From positions 124,001 through 188,000 of the forward strand of contig JBIKTR010000003.1 of assembly GCA_044348005.1 (NCBI GenBank): a DNA stretch of 64,000 nt. Direction: 5' to 3'. The notes beneath the pieces are model-generated. The model was not told the DNA's origin. It saw nothing but the letters and a program-made list of their open reading frames with translations, and ran no database searches. Shown piece after piece: positions 1-8,313 of this stretch (positions are counted from its first letter, which is position 1; each line of letters opens with the position of its first letter). Source of the stretch: JAJTHC01 sp044348005. GTDB lineage: Bacteria > Cyanobacteriota > Vampirovibrionia > Vampirovibrionales > JAJTHC01. The translations under genes and the position numbers were made by a program.

Positions 1-567
1 GGTGAGGCGGTCGAATTTTACCGCATCAGCATTGGTTTTGGGGTCTTTGTCATACACGCCATCTACGCCGTTTTTGGCCATTAGAATGACTTCCGCATTG
101 ATTTCAGCAGCCCTGAGCGCGGAAGTGGTATCGGTTGAAAAGAAAGGGTTGCCTGTGCCTCCCCCAAAAACCACGACACGCCCCTTTTCCAAGTGACGAA
201 TGGCCCGCTTGCGAATGTAAGGTTCCGCCACGCGATCCATGCCAATGGCAGTCATCATGCGGTTTTCGACCTTCTTGTTTTGTAAAACACCTTGCAACAC
301 AAGGGCATTCATAATGGTGGCGGTCATCCCCACGTAATCGGCGGCGGCTCTGTCCATGCCGAGTTTGGTGCTGTTTTGCACGCCTCTAAAAATGTTACCC
401 CCCCCCACCACAATGGCGATGTCTACGCCGAGTTCATGGGCTTGCTTGACTTCTTCGCAGATTTTGCCCACGACTTCAGGCTTAATGCCAAAACCCTGAT
501 CGCCCATAAGGGCTTCACCACTGATTTTGAGCAAAATTCGTTTAAAGCGCGGGGTGGTGGTGGTCAT
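1..567 (-). CDS. pyrH: UMP kinase PyrH, 3' end cut off by the window edge
   Basis: Translation of the minus strand from the ATG at 567 gives 189 codons with no stop before the window edge. It reads as the N-terminal four fifths of bacterial UMP kinase, an amino-acid-kinase-fold enzyme that phosphorylates UMP to UDP in cytoplasmic pyrimidine synthesis. Visible family blocks are RFKRILLKISGEALMG near the start, the glycine-rich VVGGGNIFRG, then RMMTAIGMDRVAEPYIRKRA, and VVFGGGTGNPFFSTDTTSALRA around residue 140. AGAAGGA upstream of the ATG is a good ribosome site. frr often follows pyrH in bacteria, but that side lies outside the window. Confidence 0.95.
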   Translation of the reverse strand, partial: MTTTTPRFKRILLKISGEALMGDQGFGIKPEVVGKICEEVKQAHELGVDIAIVVGGGNIFRGVQNSTKLGMDRAAADYVGMTATIMNALVLQGVLQNKKVENRMMTAIGMDRVAEPYIRKRAIRHLEKGRVVVFGGGTGNPFFSTDTTSALRAAEINAEVILMAKNGVDGVYDKDPKTNADAVKFDRLT

Positions 568-758
568 GGTTTTATCATCCTTCTAAAAAATAATTTCTAT
601 AAGCATACCATAAACAAGAAAATCAACGGCGAATGATCTCCCCCTTTTTTTTTGAGGCGAAGATGTAACAAAAGGTTGCAGTTTCATCACAAAAATTATT
701 TTACTGGTTTTATTCTTTATAGAATTGTAAAATTATGACTAAAGGGAGTTGATGATTC

Positions 759-1178
759 ATGATGTCACACCACTTATTTGATTCTGAACCCACTTTACCG
801 TTTACGGCGATGCCAGCCTTACCCACGCTGAAGCCTAGCGTCCTTCAAGAAAAGCCTGGCCCGAATCCCGCCCAAAAGCCCCCCAGTCGTGCGTGGTTGT
901 TGGTTTTGATGCTTCCCGTCTTAGGGGGCTTACTTTCGCTTAACGTGGCGATGGCGGATTCCATTGTACCCACCATGGCAGACAAACAAGCCCATAGCAA
1001 CGTGCGCCTTATTCGCCTAGTTATGGACGCCGATGCCAAAGAATCTTCTGGTCGCCTTCCACAAAACGACTCACCAGAACAAGAACAGTGGATGGCCGAC
1101 ACCCCTTCAAGTAACCAAGATTATGACGAAGTGGATCTCGCCAAATACGTTCCGCTCATTCAAAATCGCGTTTTGTAA
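759..1178 (+). CDS. Small membrane-anchored protein of unknown function
   Basis: A 139-residue protein starting at ATG 759, with a strong AAAGGGAG ribosome site at 741-748. About 45 polar, Pro-rich residues precede one hydrophobic segment (WLLVLMLPVLGGLLSLNVAM, roughly residues 47-66). An acidic, Ser/Gln-rich tail follows. This suggests a single-pass protein with its C-terminus outside, or a signal anchor cut after an Ala-containing site. I recognise no family. It is divergent from pyrH. Confidence 0.6.
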   Translation: MMSHHLFDSEPTLPFTAMPALPTLKPSVLQEKPGPNPAQKPPSRAWLLVLMLPVLGGLLSLNVAMADSIVPTMADKQAHSNVRLIRLVMDADAKESSGRLPQNDSPEQEQWMADTPSSNQDYDEVDLAKYVPLIQNRVL

Positions 1179-1385
1179 CGTTTTGTAACGTTTTGTTTTT
1201 TTAGGCTTGAAATATGCTTCATATGCTATATGATTAACCCTACAAATGAGTTCTTCATTTTCCCACAGCCATTTCAATCCGCCTTTGGTGTCGATTCACC
1301 CCAGCCGGTTTTCTCGAAATTGTTGCGAGGCTCCTGATGCTTTTTAAAGCATTATGATTCGTAGCGAAACAGGAAACCTAATATC

Positions 1386-1709
1386 ATGTATACGTCCATG
1401 CTTTCAAACGCTTCTCGCGTTATGTCTCGTCCTCAAATTTATTTTCCCGAACAACGGCTTGGGGCTCAATCAAGCGCCACCGCTGTTCAATCCATTCAGC
1501 CAATTTCGCCAGAAAAGTCTGCCGTTTCACAGGTGAAAAACCTTCATGGGGACTCCTTTCAACGGAGCGTCCAGTCTACGGCGCCTAAATCTGCGCTCAC
1601 CAAAGCGCGGCCTCAAGTAAGTGAACAGTCCACTCCAGATGATCTCCCCACCAGTGCGTTTGCCAAGTTGGGTTCTTCTGTTGGAATGGTGTTCGGTATT
1701 CAATTTTAG
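1386..1709 (+). CDS. Small Ser/Pro/Gln-rich unknown protein
   Basis: A 107-residue polar protein with no signal peptide or membrane segment, rich in Ser, Gln, Pro and Ala, and probably disordered. AGGAAAC lies just upstream of the ATG, and a good rho-independent terminator follows the stop, which supports a real transcript. No family recognised. It resembles in style other signal-less, low-complexity N-termini in this window (for example at 63067 and 63841). Confidence 0.45.
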   Translation: MYTSMLSNASRVMSRPQIYFPEQRLGAQSSATAVQSIQPISPEKSAVSQVKNLHGDSFQRSVQSTAPKSALTKARPQVSEQSTPDDLPTSAFAKLGSSVGMVFGIQF

Positions 1710-1747
1710 TCTTTAAAACACAAAACACGAATTAAGAGTAGAATAAC

Positions 1748-1790
1748 GAGCCTTCCTTTTCAAGAAAAAGAGGAAGGCTTGTTGTTTTTT
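1748..1790 (+). terminator. Rho-independent terminator
   Basis: The nine-base arm AGCCTTCCT (1749-1757) pairs with AGGAAGGCT (1771-1779) and is followed by TGTTGTTTTTT. It ends the transcript of the small gene at 1386-1709. Confidence 0.8.
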
Positions 1791-1825
1791 GAGCCAGTGG
1801 CGGGGTTGACACCGTTTAAATGGTA

Positions 1826-2509
1826 TTATTTGTCGGTTTTACGAAAACCGGTGGAAAGCACTTCTTGCATGTCATGCAAGCGTGAAATATGCTCTAAGTC
1901 TTGACGCACCTGCCTAAAGTGACGCTGGTAAGCCAATTGCTCTTCTTCTACATCGTTTGCGTAGGGGCGGTATTCTAGATCCATACGCCCTTGTTGCTTG
2001 AGTATGTAGGCCAATTCATCTAAATGAGCCATGAGCGATTCCAAAGCACGAAAGCTTTCAAAGGCTTTAAAGCCTTCGGGTGTAGCTTCAAAGTGCTTGT
2101 GGTACAATAGGCTAAGGCTCGTAATACGCGCCGAAAGATACTGTACGCTTATGGTGTCTTTGCCTTCATCGGCTTGGGTAAAGAGTGTGTGGAAACTTTC
2201 TAAAGACGGCCACAAAGGCTTCCAATGTGCCCAATACTGTTGGTATTGCCTGGGTGAAATGGGGGGCATTTTTGTTGAAATAACTTGCACACCCTTGAAT
2301 TCGGGGGGATGCCCTTCTAAGGGGAAAGGGGGATTGAGTTTGGATTGAATGCCGACATGAAAGGCGAACGGTACCAGTGCTTCTTGGGCGGGGGGAACTT
2401 TTTGGGTGGGGGGTGTTTCATTCCCATAAGCCAAGCAGGGTAAGGCAGGCACGCCCCAAATAAAAGCGATGTTCAGTAAGAGAAGAAGGCCATGGGCGAA
2501 GGGAAGCAT
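1826..2509 (-). CDS. Secreted or periplasmic protein of unknown function
   Basis: A 227-residue protein with a hydrophobic N-terminal segment (HGLLLLLNIAFIWGVPALPC) typical of a Sec signal peptide, with possible cleavage near residue 28. The mature part is mainly helical and charged, with many Gln, His and Tyr residues and a Glu/Arg-rich C-terminal stretch that could form a coiled coil. No family recognised. It is the last gene of a minus-strand run that starts at the dehydrogenase homologue (4566). Confidence 0.55.
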   Translation of the reverse strand: MLPFAHGLLLLLNIAFIWGVPALPCLAYGNETPPTQKVPPAQEALVPFAFHVGIQSKLNPPFPLEGHPPEFKGVQVISTKMPPISPRQYQQYWAHWKPLWPSLESFHTLFTQADEGKDTISVQYLSARITSLSLLYHKHFEATPEGFKAFESFRALESLMAHLDELAYILKQQGRMDLEYRPYANDVEEEQLAYQRHFRQVRQDLEHISRLHDMQEVLSTGFRKTDK

Positions 2510-2592
2510 CCGTGAAAACTCCTATTACAAAGCTGTTCGGCGGATGTGAGTGAAAGCTTGAAAGGCCTCCATGAAGTGGAGGGTTCTACAGA

Positions 2593-3216
2593 TTACTTGA
2601 ATTCGTTATTCTTATAAACAAAACGCTTTAGGCGATTGATAGATTCTTGTTTACTTAGACTTCGTGCGGTATCGACGGCAAAACTTGCTCTAATCATATA
2701 TTTAAAACAAAGTAGTAAAGGTAGCATTCCCACAATTAACCAAATGGGTGACAACCAGGTTGCTTCAAGAGGTTGCCAATTTCCTATTTTTGGGACATAA
2801 ACATCGATGATTTGTTCGTTATGTAGAGGGGTTACAATCTCTCTACTGTTCAGAAATAATTGACATTTTTCGGGTGATTTAATCAGACACATAGATACAT
2901 TAGGCGCTGGTGGAGATTTAGCAACATTTAGCCTTACATTAAAATTGGTTTGAACTCGAAAAAGAGAAGTCATTTGAGACGAAAAAAGCTCGTTTTCTGC
3001 ATTCTGTCCATTCATAGATACTTTGGCTTGAAAGATTCTGTGCGGTTCAATAATACGATAAGTCGCAGACTCTAAAAGTTCGAATCCCTGAATAAATCCT
3101 ACCTTTAAAAAAATTTGATAGCTTACTGCAAGGGCAAGCGTCAGTAATAACAATCGCCAAAACCCAATATTTCTAGCGAGTAGGATTATAAAGGGTGAAT
3201 CTTCTGTGGGTCCCAT
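2593..3216 (-). CDS. Two-pass membrane protein of unknown function
   Basis: A 207-residue protein. It has a hydrophobic segment at about residues 17-40 (LLLLTLALAVSYQIFLKVGF), a roughly 110-residue probably extracytoplasmic loop with two Cys residues, a second membrane segment (IWLIVGMLPLLLCF), and a basic cytoplasmic tail. The gene is clearly more AT-rich than the dehydrogenase homologue that ends 16 bp upstream of it. No family recognised. Confidence 0.55.
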   Translation of the reverse strand: MGPTEDSPFIILLARNIGFWRLLLLTLALAVSYQIFLKVGFIQGFELLESATYRIIEPHRIFQAKVSMNGQNAENELFSSQMTSLFRVQTNFNVRLNVAKSPPAPNVSMCLIKSPEKCQLFLNSREIVTPLHNEQIIDVYVPKIGNWQPLEATWLSPIWLIVGMLPLLLCFKYMIRASFAVDTARSLSKQESINRLKRFVYKNNEFK

Positions 3217-3231
3217 AATTGGCCTTTTCTC

Positions 3232-4566
3232 TTACAAGGGGCAGGCCTTTTCCACCAAAGAGGCTTTGCGTCCCACGGAATAATAGCTAAAGCCTTGTTC
3301 CTGCATGCGAGCGGGATTAAACAAATTACGCCCATCCACAATCAAGCGACAGGTGGTGGCTTGGCGCAACTGGCTAAAATCCACTTGCGAAAACTCGGGC
3401 CATTCGGTCAAAATGGCAATGGCATCAGCCCCTTCGGCACAACTGTAAAGGTCTTCACAAAACGCCACACGCCTGACTTTATGTTGGGCTTCGGCCATGG
3501 CAATCGGATCAAACGCCTTGACTGTAGCGCCTCGATTTTGCAAGCCCCAAATAATCTGAGTCGACGGGCATTCACGCATGTCATCCGTATTCGGACGGTA
3601 AGACAACCCCCACACTGCGATGGTTTTGCCCGCCAGTTGGCCCCCGCAAGCCTTTTCCACCCGTTCAATAAAGCTAATGCGCTGGTAACGGTTCACCGTT
3701 TCAGTTGCCTTTAACAAATCCAAATTCAAGTGATACTGACTGGCTAAATACGTTAAGGATTGTACATCTCTAGGTAAGAAAATGCCCCCGTAACCAATGC
3801 CTGCATGCAAAAAGTGAGGCGAAATGCGTTTGTCCATTCCCAAGCCTTTGGCCACCATTTCAATATCGGCCCCACACTTTTCGGCCAATTGCCCAATGGA
3901 ATTCATAAACGAAATTTTCATGGCTAAAAAGGCGTTGGTACTGTGCTTAATCAACTCTGCGGTGGTAATGTCCGTCATCAAAATCGGGGCGGGTAAATCT
4001 TGATACAGTTCCATGAGCAGTTCTTTAGAATGATGGCTTTCTGCCCCAATAATGAGCCTGTCTGGGTGATAGAAATCGTTGACGGCGTGGCCTTCTCTTA
4101 AAAATTGAGGCACACTTGCAATGTCAACCGTACAAGTGCTTCCTTTGGGCAAGTAACGTTGTACTTCGGCCTTGAGCCAGTCGCCTGTTTGAACGGGGAG
4201 GTTATTGCGTTCTACAATTAAACGGTAGCCTTCGGTAAAGTCTTGGCAAATGTCTTCTAAAATCTGCGCAATGTGCTTGGTGTCCATGCGACCGTCCGCA
4301 AGCGGTTGAGCCGACATACATAAGAAAATAATTTCAGCGTCCTTACACGCGTTGCGAATGTCAAGCGTGTAGCGCAAGTGACGGTTGGCCAGCTCAGATC
4401 TCACAATAGATTCCAAGCCTTCTTCGTAAAACGGCACAATACCCGCTTGCAAGCGTTCAATGCGTTCCTTGTCCACACCCGCCACAACGACTTGGTGACC
4501 CATGGCGGCAAAACACGCCCCTGTCACGTTGGCGACGTATCCTGTTCCAATGACGGCGAGTTTCAT
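3232..4566 (-). CDS. UDP-glucose 6-dehydrogenase homologue with altered active site
   Basis: A 444-residue protein with the full architecture of the UDP-glucose/GDP-mannose dehydrogenase family: N-terminal NAD-binding domain (GTGYVANVTGACFA), central helical domain, and C-terminal UDP-binding domain (WGLSYRPNTDDMRECPS). Family members oxidise UDP-sugars to UDP-uronates for surface polysaccharides. Several catalytic positions differ from consensus. GYGGSCFPKD reads GYGGIFLPRD, so the nucleophilic Cys is Phe263. The NPEFLREG block reads VPQFLREG (Glu to Gln). The STVP block reads NNLP (Thr lost). The third Gly of GxGYVG is Ala. Lys207, Asn222 and Asp267 are kept. It may be a pseudo-enzyme or have a changed reaction, so I give no gene symbol. 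The start is ATG 4566. Confidence 0.85.
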   Translation of the reverse strand: MKLAVIGTGYVANVTGACFAAMGHQVVVAGVDKERIERLQAGIVPFYEEGLESIVRSELANRHLRYTLDIRNACKDAEIIFLCMSAQPLADGRMDTKHIAQILEDICQDFTEGYRLIVERNNLPVQTGDWLKAEVQRYLPKGSTCTVDIASVPQFLREGHAVNDFYHPDRLIIGAESHHSKELLMELYQDLPAPILMTDITTAELIKHSTNAFLAMKISFMNSIGQLAEKCGADIEMVAKGLGMDKRISPHFLHAGIGYGGIFLPRDVQSLTYLASQYHLNLDLLKATETVNRYQRISFIERVEKACGGQLAGKTIAVWGLSYRPNTDDMRECPSTQIIWGLQNRGATVKAFDPIAMAEAQHKVRRVAFCEDLYSCAEGADAIAILTEWPEFSQVDFSQLRQATTCRLIVDGRNLFNPARMQEQGFSYYSVGRKASLVEKACPL

Positions 4567-4758
4567 GCAAAAGACTCCTTTTTCGCTTTCCGCAGACTTT
4601 AACCCAGTCCCTTGATTTATTGTAACCGTTTAATAGAAACGGGCAAGGTGTGCCTAGGGGACAGTTCGCTTAAATCGAGGAGGCTTACGCGCTTAAATCA
4701 GTCCGTTGAAGGAGCTTACCACCCCCCCAAAAAAAAGACTGGAGTCAAAGCGCCGCAA

Positions 4759-5685
4759 TTACACACTAAAGCTTTGCTTCATTTGTTCCATAACCCGTTG
4801 GGTGAGCGCACTTTGATTGCGTGCGGGTTGGGGTTGCGCTATTTGTGCAAAAGCGCTTTGTGTCGGTTGGTTTACAACCATGTTGGCACTTGCTGCCATG
4901 GCTTTATAGTCTAAGAGTGTCATTTTTTGTGAAGGTTGTTGAATCTGTTGAAGCGCGAATTGCGAGGACTGCTGTGAACCCATTTGAGCAGGCATGGCCC
5001 CTTGCATGAAGAGGCTTTGCACCATTTGCGCCATTTGATTGATTTGCGCTTGAAGTTGTGCATTGTTGGTGGAAGGAGCAGGATAATCCATATTGATTTC
5101 ATTTCCCCAGTAATCGGGTGTTTCTTCAGTCGAGCCGTTGTTGGCTGTAAAGGCGCCTTGGGAAGATTGATTTAATTGGGCTTGCATTTGTTCTAATTGT
5201 TGCATGAAATACAGTGCATACTGCTGTTGGCTGGACAGTTGCTGCGCTTGTTGAGGTTGTTGGAAGGCAAAAGCCTGTTGTTGTTGTTGTTGAGGCATCC
5301 ATTGTTGTTGGGGGGAAGCTGAAAAGGACTGGGGTTGCTGGGAAGCACCAGGCCCAATTAGGACATTTCCATTGTCATCTGTAATAATAAAACCTGCGGC
5401 CACAGCCATTTCTGGGGTCATTTTACTAAGCGTTTGAGCTTCACTTTTAATATCGCTTAAGCGAATACGAATACCCTTGCTTTTGCTACTGACTTCTGCC
5501 ATTTTGGCCGTCAAATCCGCCTGCATGGCTTGCCCAAACACATTCGACATTCCCGCATATTCATTTGATGCTAAATTCGCGTTCGCCACAGAATTCATCA
5601 CTTGAACCGTGTTTCCTGAAGGCGTATTAGGCAAGTATTGAAGGGGTTGTACACCTAAAATGCTAGGTTGTTGAATACTCATCAT
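4759..5685 (-). CDS. Gln-rich low-complexity protein of unknown function
   Basis: A 308-residue protein. The first 110 residues look folded: a Val/Asn/Ala-rich start, a basic stretch (KSKGIRIRLSDIKSEAQTLS), then AAGFIITDDNGNVLIGPGA. The rest is low complexity, with about one Gln in four and Q tracts near residues 130-155, plus Met and Ala. There is no signal peptide or membrane segment. The protein is probably partly disordered and could be self-associating. No family recognised. Confidence 0.55.
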   Translation of the reverse strand: MMSIQQPSILGVQPLQYLPNTPSGNTVQVMNSVANANLASNEYAGMSNVFGQAMQADLTAKMAEVSSKSKGIRIRLSDIKSEAQTLSKMTPEMAVAAGFIITDDNGNVLIGPGASQQPQSFSASPQQQWMPQQQQQQAFAFQQPQQAQQLSSQQQYALYFMQQLEQMQAQLNQSSQGAFTANNGSTEETPDYWGNEINMDYPAPSTNNAQLQAQINQMAQMVQSLFMQGAMPAQMGSQQSSQFALQQIQQPSQKMTLLDYKAMAASANMVVNQPTQSAFAQIAQPQPARNQSALTQRVMEQMKQSFSV

Positions 5686-5939
5686 AACGGGTATAGATCC
5701 TATGTATGCTTAGGTTCAAGAAAACGTGTACGGAAGATACACAAGTCTTAAACACGATTACTCTCTCTCTTCCTAGTTCGGCAGGGGACCCGTAAAACTT
5801 TAAGTTTTGTTACAACTTGTTACTTTTTGGTTTTAAACGCTTCATTTCAGCACAATTTTAAAGCCATGGCTTTTTTATCCTATAGAAAGCTCTGTAAAAG
5901 TGTTCGTTTATCATTCGTGTGTTTATAAAGGTGTTTTTC

Positions 5940-7721
5940 ATGGCCAGCACTCCCTCTTCTCAACACTTACCTTATGCGTATTTCGCCACTCAGACGCCTC
6001 AAGCGTCTTTCAACGTCGTACCCAATACCCACACCGCGCAAGACTTGCGTCAACGCTATACGCTTCATGATTCCTTTGAAGCGTCCAAAGTCGCTACGCC
6101 CATTGAAGTCTTGCCCCTATTGCCCAAAGAATGGGCGGAACTGGCTAAAAACCCCTTAAAATCCGCGCAACTCTTGCAAGTCTTCAGCACGTCCCCTTCG
6201 CTCGATGCGCAGGGGCAAGTCCTAGAAACTCCGCCGTTACGCTTGGCGATGTTTCATCGATTAACGCAACAACTGCCCCCAGAAGAACAGGCTCAACTCA
6301 ACGCCCTTTTAATACACGCCAAAGGGCCGTTGCTTCAAACCGCGGGAGACAATGCCCATAGCACCCTGTATTACTTGTATGCCATGGCCTTTGCCCCCAA
6401 AGCCCCTGGGTGGCATGCCCCCACCTTGCTCAAAGATGCCGTAAACATCTTGTCGCATCCGCAAGACATTGAACAAGAAAACACCCCCTTAATCGCTCCT
6501 TTTAAAGAAGCGTTATTGGCGAGTGTGAACCACCCCAATGGGGACAAACACCACGCCCAAGTCCTCCCCACCCCACGCAAGGCCGAAGACTTGAACATCA
6601 TTCGTACCTTTAATTGCAGTGAAGCCGCTGAAATGTCTCGCATGGCAAGCTTACACCCCAAGGAATTGATACGTCACTTGGTGGAATTAACCAGCCCTGT
6701 GGAAAGTTTTTATGAAAAAGCCACGGCCGAAGAATTGTCTCCTGATGAGCCGAGCCACGTGTACATGGAACTGGCCAAGCGCAATATGGCCTACCAAAAC
6801 ACGCCAGATGGCCAACTACTGGTGGAAGTGCCTGCCTCTCGTGCAGCGGTGTTACGGGCTCAAAATACGCAGGCCAAATGCCTAGGGGGGCAAGCCTTGG
6901 GGCCTAAGGAAGCCTCTCCTTTACAAGTGTTGTATCAAGAAACGTTGCTCTATAACGGCGGACGCAAAGCCTATGATGTCGCCACCGACAAGCGCGACAT
7001 GCTCGACATTGCCCAAACAGGGGTGTGGGCGTCTCAAGCGTTAAGTGATGCGGAAAAAGAAGGCTTGTGCAAGGCTTTACAGATTCCTCAGGCGGATCAA
7101 GCACGCCGTGCCTTTGAAGCCGCCTTTGCCCCCTACAAGGCCAAACTGCCTCCTGAAGAAGTGGCGGGCATTTTAGAATCCGTGTGGGGCGAAAATAATG
7201 GCTTAACGGGCGATGAAAAGCTCTTTAACGAACGTTTGATTAACGACGGCAAGGCCTATAAACTGCTGCAATACCAAGCCTTAAACGCCCCGCCTGACCC
7301 GAACGATCCCAATTATGGGGATTTGTATTTGTACGGGTATTTTCGTCAATTTAAGGACACCGAAAACGATTTAGTCACCGCACTTGCCCAAGGGGAAGAA
7401 CCGATTTTAAATGAGTCGATTTCACTTAAAAACGGTTACACCGTGGCGGGCCATGAAGTGAAATTACAAGGCACAGGCATTGATCCTAAGACGGGAGAGC
7501 GTTATTTTGACTTGGTGAATACGGATGATCAAGCCAAGGGACTGGAGCGGGTTTCCGCGCGGGAGTTTATTCCTAAAGTAGGGCATGTAAGTTTGCCAAA
7601 AAACATCAGTGACCCGATTCAACAGCAAATCGACGCCTTGCCTGGGGTTTTAGTGCCAGAAGAAAGCGATGCCTTACATTACACGTTGCAAGAAACGGTG
7701 GCCGTTCAAAAGCCAGTTTAA
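5940..7721 (+). CDS. Large unknown protein, possible papain-like cysteine peptidase
   Basis: 593 residues from ATG 5940, which is preferred over the in-frame ATG at 5919 because AAAGGTG sits 5-6 bases before it. No signal peptide is present. The N-terminal third is helical. A block FNCSEAAEMSRMASLHPKEL then LVELTSPVESFYEKA resembles the Cys-helix entry of papain-fold enzymes, and a late block (GYTVAGHEVKL, TGERYFDLVNTDD) could supply the His and Asn/Asp. This order fits the fold, but the assignment is my inference and is weak. A long hairpin terminator follows the stop. Confidence 0.5.
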   Translation: MASTPSSQHLPYAYFATQTPQASFNVVPNTHTAQDLRQRYTLHDSFEASKVATPIEVLPLLPKEWAELAKNPLKSAQLLQVFSTSPSLDAQGQVLETPPLRLAMFHRLTQQLPPEEQAQLNALLIHAKGPLLQTAGDNAHSTLYYLYAMAFAPKAPGWHAPTLLKDAVNILSHPQDIEQENTPLIAPFKEALLASVNHPNGDKHHAQVLPTPRKAEDLNIIRTFNCSEAAEMSRMASLHPKELIRHLVELTSPVESFYEKATAEELSPDEPSHVYMELAKRNMAYQNTPDGQLLVEVPASRAAVLRAQNTQAKCLGGQALGPKEASPLQVLYQETLLYNGGRKAYDVATDKRDMLDIAQTGVWASQALSDAEKEGLCKALQIPQADQARRAFEAAFAPYKAKLPPEEVAGILESVWGENNGLTGDEKLFNERLINDGKAYKLLQYQALNAPPDPNDPNYGDLYLYGYFRQFKDTENDLVTALAQGEEPILNESISLKNGYTVAGHEVKLQGTGIDPKTGERYFDLVNTDDQAKGLERVSAREFIPKVGHVSLPKNISDPIQQQIDALPGVLVPEESDALHYTLQETVAVQKPV

Positions 7722-7774
7722 AAAACCAGTTCAAGAATAAGTTCGTTCTACGAAACATTATAGAAGGCTCTGCG

Positions 7775-7872
7775 AAAGTCTAATTTGCTTTGTTCCTCCT
7801 CCCTTAGGTCGCACGCCTCGCCTATGGCGGGCTATGCTAGGATGAGGGATAAGGCAAAATAGACTTTTTTGA
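7775..7872 (+). terminator. Very long hairpin between convergent genes, terminator-like
   Basis: AAAGTCTA (7775-7782) pairs with TAGACTTT (7860-7867). Pairing continues inward through TTTGC/GCAAA and about 15 more positions, using G-U wobbles, to near 7802/7840. An inner GCC-CGCC/GGCG-GC stem closes the tip. A six-T run completes it. It probably ends the 593-aa gene. Wobble pairs suggest that the plus-strand RNA is the functional form. Confidence 0.6.
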
Positions 7873-7877
7873 GTTTT

Positions 7878-8279
7878 CTAAATCTGGATTTGGCTGAGTT
7901 TTTCATAGCCTTGAATCACTTTGGTCATCACTTGAGAGGTGAGGGTAATGGCCAGTTCAGACTGCGTGTTGGCCATCATCACATCGTGAATATCCACTTT
8001 TCCCCCCGCCATGGCTTCACGCATCAGATCATTCGGCTTACTGGTCGTGGCATTGATGCCTGAAACCGTGTTGAGCATTACATCCTTAAACGAAGTGACG
8101 CCAGACGTACTATTTAAAGGCGTAAGGGTAGGGGCATATAAGTGTGGGGGCATGGTCACGCCTTGAAAGGCTTGGCCGTTCATCAAGCCCTGCGTTTGGG
8201 CAAGATGCCCCCCCATGCCCAGTAGGCCTTGATTCGTGTTTAGGGGAATGGAACTAATGGCGCCTATATTTAAAGTCAT
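7878..8279 (-). CDS. fliE: Flagellar hook-basal body protein FliE
   Basis: 133 residues; the C-terminal half matches FliE, the small ring-rod junction protein that links the MS ring to the rod. Visible features are TSFKDVMLNTVSGIN, then NDLMREAMAGGKVDIHDVMMANTQSELA, and the closing helix VMTKVIQGYEKLSQIQI. The N-terminal 60 residues are polar and Gly/Asn/Pro-rich, longer than usual. TAGGAG lies 9 bases before the ATG. It follows the transglycosylase gene by 34 bp on the same strand, so the two are likely co-transcribed. No other flagellar gene is in the window. Confidence 0.85.
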   Translation of the reverse strand: MTLNIGAISSIPLNTNQGLLGMGGHLAQTQGLMNGQAFQGVTMPPHLYAPTLTPLNSTSGVTSFKDVMLNTVSGINATTSKPNDLMREAMAGGKVDIHDVMMANTQSELAITLTSQVMTKVIQGYEKLSQIQI

Positions 8280-8313
8280 GGTAAAAATCTCCTATAAGGT
8301 TGAATAAAGGGGG

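Noticed and set aside
292..636. Plus-strand ORF opposite pyrH
   Set aside because: It is antisense to the UMP kinase reading frame.
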